8,358 bases of DNA from Candidatus Atribacteria bacterium 1244-E10-H5-B2 (GTDB lineage Bacteria; Atribacterota; JS1; SB-45; 34-128). Of this stretch, positions 6,369-8,358 are shown piece after piece; position 1 is the stretch's first letter, and every line of letters begins with the position of its first letter. The position numbers and the translations under genes were made by a program. The notes beneath the pieces are model-generated. The model worked only from the letters and a program-made list of their open reading frames with translations, was not told the origin of the DNA and ran no database searches. The DNA is taken from positions 1-8,358 of the forward strand of contig NMQN01000054.1 in the NCBI GenBank assembly GCA_003575245.1, in the 5' to 3' direction.

Positions 6369-8358
6369 TTAATCCACTCCCAGAATTACTTCAGAACCAC
6401 TACGTAAAATTTGACGATTACTCTCATCTAAAGCCTGTTTGATAGCTGACTTGATTTTTTCCACATCACCATCCCCCGCAACGTATATCGGTCCTATATT
6501 ATATTTAATCTCCTGAGACGCACCTAATCCAATCATGCCCCCTCGTTGCATTCCCGGAGCTGGAGTTGGACGACCAGAAGCAATTGCTTCTCCTAATTGG
6601 GGCGGGACAACCCCTGTTCTTTTAATAAAATCGACCATTGGTTTATTAACCATATATTCTCCGGGTGTTGCTCTGATCAAAACATTATCGATTCCTCCAC
6701 CTCTTTGAAAATAACTTGCAGGAACTACTGCTCCACCTTCCTCCATACTGGCTAATATTTTTTGATATTCTTCATATCCATATAGTATAATGTTAATTTG
6801 TTCCTGCATACTTTTCCTTAATTCTGTTAATTGATATTCTGCCATTTTCCTTCCAAGCCCAATTCCAGTATTAATAATTTCTATGGTAGATTGAATAAGT
6901 GGGAAGAAGTGCATTTTAATTTGAGTTATTGCTGCAGCGACCCCTTCTTTAGTAAAATTAGAAAGTTCTGCCGTAGCGTGTCTTATTTGTGTAGTAAACC
7001 CTTCCCAAGATTCTCCGCCAAGGATGCCTAAATTTTCAGTTGCTTCAGTTGCTTCTTTTAATTTTTTAGTAGTATCATCTAATTCAGGATTTAGTTCGTG
7101 TAATTTTGCAATTTGTAAGTCATACCACTTATTTACGATCTCAATAGCCATTCCCATATCAAGATATTCCTGTTTCTGTTCATCTAATTTTCTAATATTT
7201 ACTTCCATAGCGGTATGAGTTAATTCAAATATCTTATCAGTTATAGTTTTGTAGGCCCCTATCAATTTATCTTTTCCACTAAGGTTTTCTCTTTCTTTAG
7301 CAGTTAATTCATCTAATCCAGCAATTTCTCCATCTCTTGCTATATTAAGAGTTTCTGTAATTTTTGCTAATTCATCAGAATCAGTGTAAAGTTCTTTTGC
7401 TCTTGTTATTAATGCATCATATTCCTTGTTAATAGCTCTAAGTTTAATCTCATATTCAGTATGGGTAAACGCAAATATCTTTTCGGTTATCCCCTCCATA
7501 ATAGTAGAAAAATCCTTTTGAGCTTTTATTAATGTATCGTACGCGTCTTTTTCCTCTTTCAATTTTGCTAATGCTGCATCCCTAACCATATTTACATTTT
7601 CAATAGCTACTTTTTGTTCAGCTTCTGTAGCGTTAAACGTCTTAATCTTTTCGATCATCTCATCATATTTAGAATTAACTGCTGCTATTTTTTGCTCATA
7701 GGGAGTATATGCTGCAGTTATTTCTTCTACGATTTTCATTACTGGTTCCATAAATGTTTCTAAGATCCCACTTGCTTCAGCTAATTCTCTAGTTTTTTGA
7801 GTTCCCTCCTCTGATGCTTTTATATATTCCTTCATAGCTGCAGTCTCTTCTTCTTCGACTTTGGTAAGTTCTTCTCTTCTTTCATACAACATCCCTAACC
7901 GCTTACTTATCTCATCCATCATAGTAAGTATCTCTTGACGTCCAATTCCTTTGGGTATCTCGTAGAATCTCTTTTGTAATTGGTTAAGAGTGTCCGTTAA
8001 TTCACTGATTTGTGACTCGACTCCCAATAGATCCAATTTTCCTAATTCTTCTCGAAACTCACGCATGCCACCTACAGTTTCTCTTAGGTATTCTGCTAAT
8101 TTAATAACTCCAACTACAACTGCTACAAGAGCTCCAGCAGCTACAAAAGCCGTAAAATGGCCAAATAAAAGTCCAACGCCCGTTACGAGACCTGGCAACA
8201 TCATTAATATTGGACCAAGAACTAACATCAACACACCAATACCTGCTGCCCATTTAACTATCGTCTCGGTAAGGGGTTTATTTGCCTCGGTCCACTCTTT
8301 AACCCTCTTAAGAACTTCCATAGCTTTTTCAGTAATATCTGCCACAGCAGGGGCTAGA
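6369..8358 (-). CDS. Tail tape-measure protein, C-terminal part (truncated by window)
   Basis: The frame is open to the window edge. The GTG at 8345 is unlikely to be the start: in-frame codons upstream read L-A-P-A, there is no Shine-Dalgarno site, and the text matches the middle of tape-measure proteins (LAPAVADITEK, then KWAAGIGVLMLVLGPILMML). Numbering from that GTG, about 28-60 and 63-83 are hydrophobic, as in tape measures that insert into the host membrane during DNA delivery. About 110-180 is charged helix; about 203-415 holds three helical repeats. After a hydrophobic part near 475-510 comes the typical C terminus: FQRGGGIDNVLIRATPGEYMVNKPM (546-570) and a second RGGMIG. The protein sets tail length and fills the tube before ejection. 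The C-terminal Gly/GEY region is usual for many siphovirus tape measures. The gene is the first of the visible set; its N terminus and chaperone genes would lie beyond the window. Confidence 0.9.
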   Translation of the reverse strand, partial: LAPAVADITEKAMEVLKRVKEWTEANKPLTETIVKWAAGIGVLMLVLGPILMMLPGLVTGVGLLFGHFTAFVAAGALVAVVVGVIKLAEYLRETVGGMREFREELGKLDLLGVESQISELTDTLNQLQKRFYEIPKGIGRQEILTMMDEISKRLGMLYERREELTKVEEEETAAMKEYIKASEEGTQKTRELAEASGILETFMEPVMKIVEEITAAYTPYEQKIAAVNSKYDEMIEKIKTFNATEAEQKVAIENVNMVRDAALAKLKEEKDAYDTLIKAQKDFSTIMEGITEKIFAFTHTEYEIKLRAINKEYDALITRAKELYTDSDELAKITETLNIARDGEIAGLDELTAKERENLSGKDKLIGAYKTITDKIFELTHTAMEVNIRKLDEQKQEYLDMGMAIEIVNKWYDLQIAKLHELNPELDDTTKKLKEATEATENLGILGGESWEGFTTQIRHATAELSNFTKEGVAAAITQIKMHFFPLIQSTIEIINTGIGLGRKMAEYQLTELRKSMQEQINIILYGYEEYQKILASMEEGGAVVPASYFQRGGGIDNVLIRATPGEYMVNKPMVDFIKRTGVVPPQLGEAIASGRPTPAPGMQRGGMIGLGASQEIKYNIGPIYVAGDGDVEKIKSAIKQALDESNRQILRSGSEVILGVD
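7101..7739 (-). repeat. Three divergent helical repeats in the tape-measure protein
   Basis: Repeat 1 (about 7739-7566) has IVEEITAAYTPYEQKIAAVN and KYDEMI. Repeat 2 (about 7490-7311) has ITEKIFAFTHTEYEIKLRAIN and EYDALI. Repeat 3 (about 7244-7101) has ITDKIFELTHTAMEVNIRKL and a shorter tail. Copies 2 and 3 are closest, including at the DNA level (aatatctt followed by gttat near the start of each). Such repeats are expected in a tape measure, whose length scales with tail length. Confidence 0.65.

Noticed and set aside
4..7218. Plus-strand open frames of 60-108 codons, for example at 642-896, 1965-2177, 5530-5856 and 6831-7031
   Set aside because: Each lies opposite or across the ends of a minus-strand gene with strong protein-level support, and their translations show no recognisable motif. 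They look like shadows.
8343..8345. GTG as the start of the tape-measure gene
   Set aside because: The frame stays open upstream, no ribosome site precedes it, and the residues on both sides form a continuous tape-measure motif. The gene starts outside the window.
1..8358. CRISPR array, tRNA, insertion sequence or diversity-generating retroelement
   Set aside because: No regularly spaced direct repeats, cloverleaf-like segment, transposase, reverse transcriptase or template/variable repeat pair was seen. A retroelement outside the window cannot be excluded.

Overview
The window looks like part of the tail-tip and adhesion module of a tailed dsDNA phage or prophage, most likely siphovirus-like. 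Every real gene lies on the minus strand, so transcription runs from high to low coordinates. The base composition is AT-rich. Genes are packed with gaps of 1 to 43 bases or overlaps of 4 to 8 bases. Each start has a purine-rich Shine-Dalgarno site (AGGAGG, GGGAGG, AGGTGAT or GGAGAG). This fits a bacterial host with strong Shine-Dalgarno use, but the window carries no host gene, integrase, capsid gene or lysis gene, so host and lifestyle cannot be fixed.

In order of transcription: (1) 8358-6369 is the C-terminal part of the tail tape-measure protein, cut by the window edge. It has a hydrophobic segment, three related helical repeats and a typical C-terminal tail. (2) 6367-5786 is a 193-residue protein in the distal-tail (Dit) position. 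(3) 5784-3913 is the tail hub (gp27/late control D-like), probably starting at a TTG behind a perfect AGGAGG. It carries an N-terminal triple IDCTA repeat, a helical insertion that resembles the tape-measure repeats, and a beta-rich insertion. (4) 3920-2496 is a tail-tip protein with an apparent OB-fold, Fn3-like domain and NHL-like beta-propeller. (5) 2452-1268 is a modular beta-domain appendage protein. (6) 1264-206 is a tail-fibre-like protein with an apparent Sec signal peptide. (7) 209-1 is the start of another protein with an apparent signal peptide and a beta-rich, adhesin-like sequence.

The first three genes would set tail length and build the tail tip and hub. The remaining four look like hub-proximal and peripheral adhesion parts. 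The main oddity is that the last two, although fibre-like and translationally coupled to each other, look built for export across the membrane, which ordinary virion parts assembled in the cytoplasm do not need. The second oddity is the tape-measure-like helical segment inside the hub, which shares short exact DNA matches with the tape-measure gene.

Functional calls rest on motif recognition and gene order. No database search was run.
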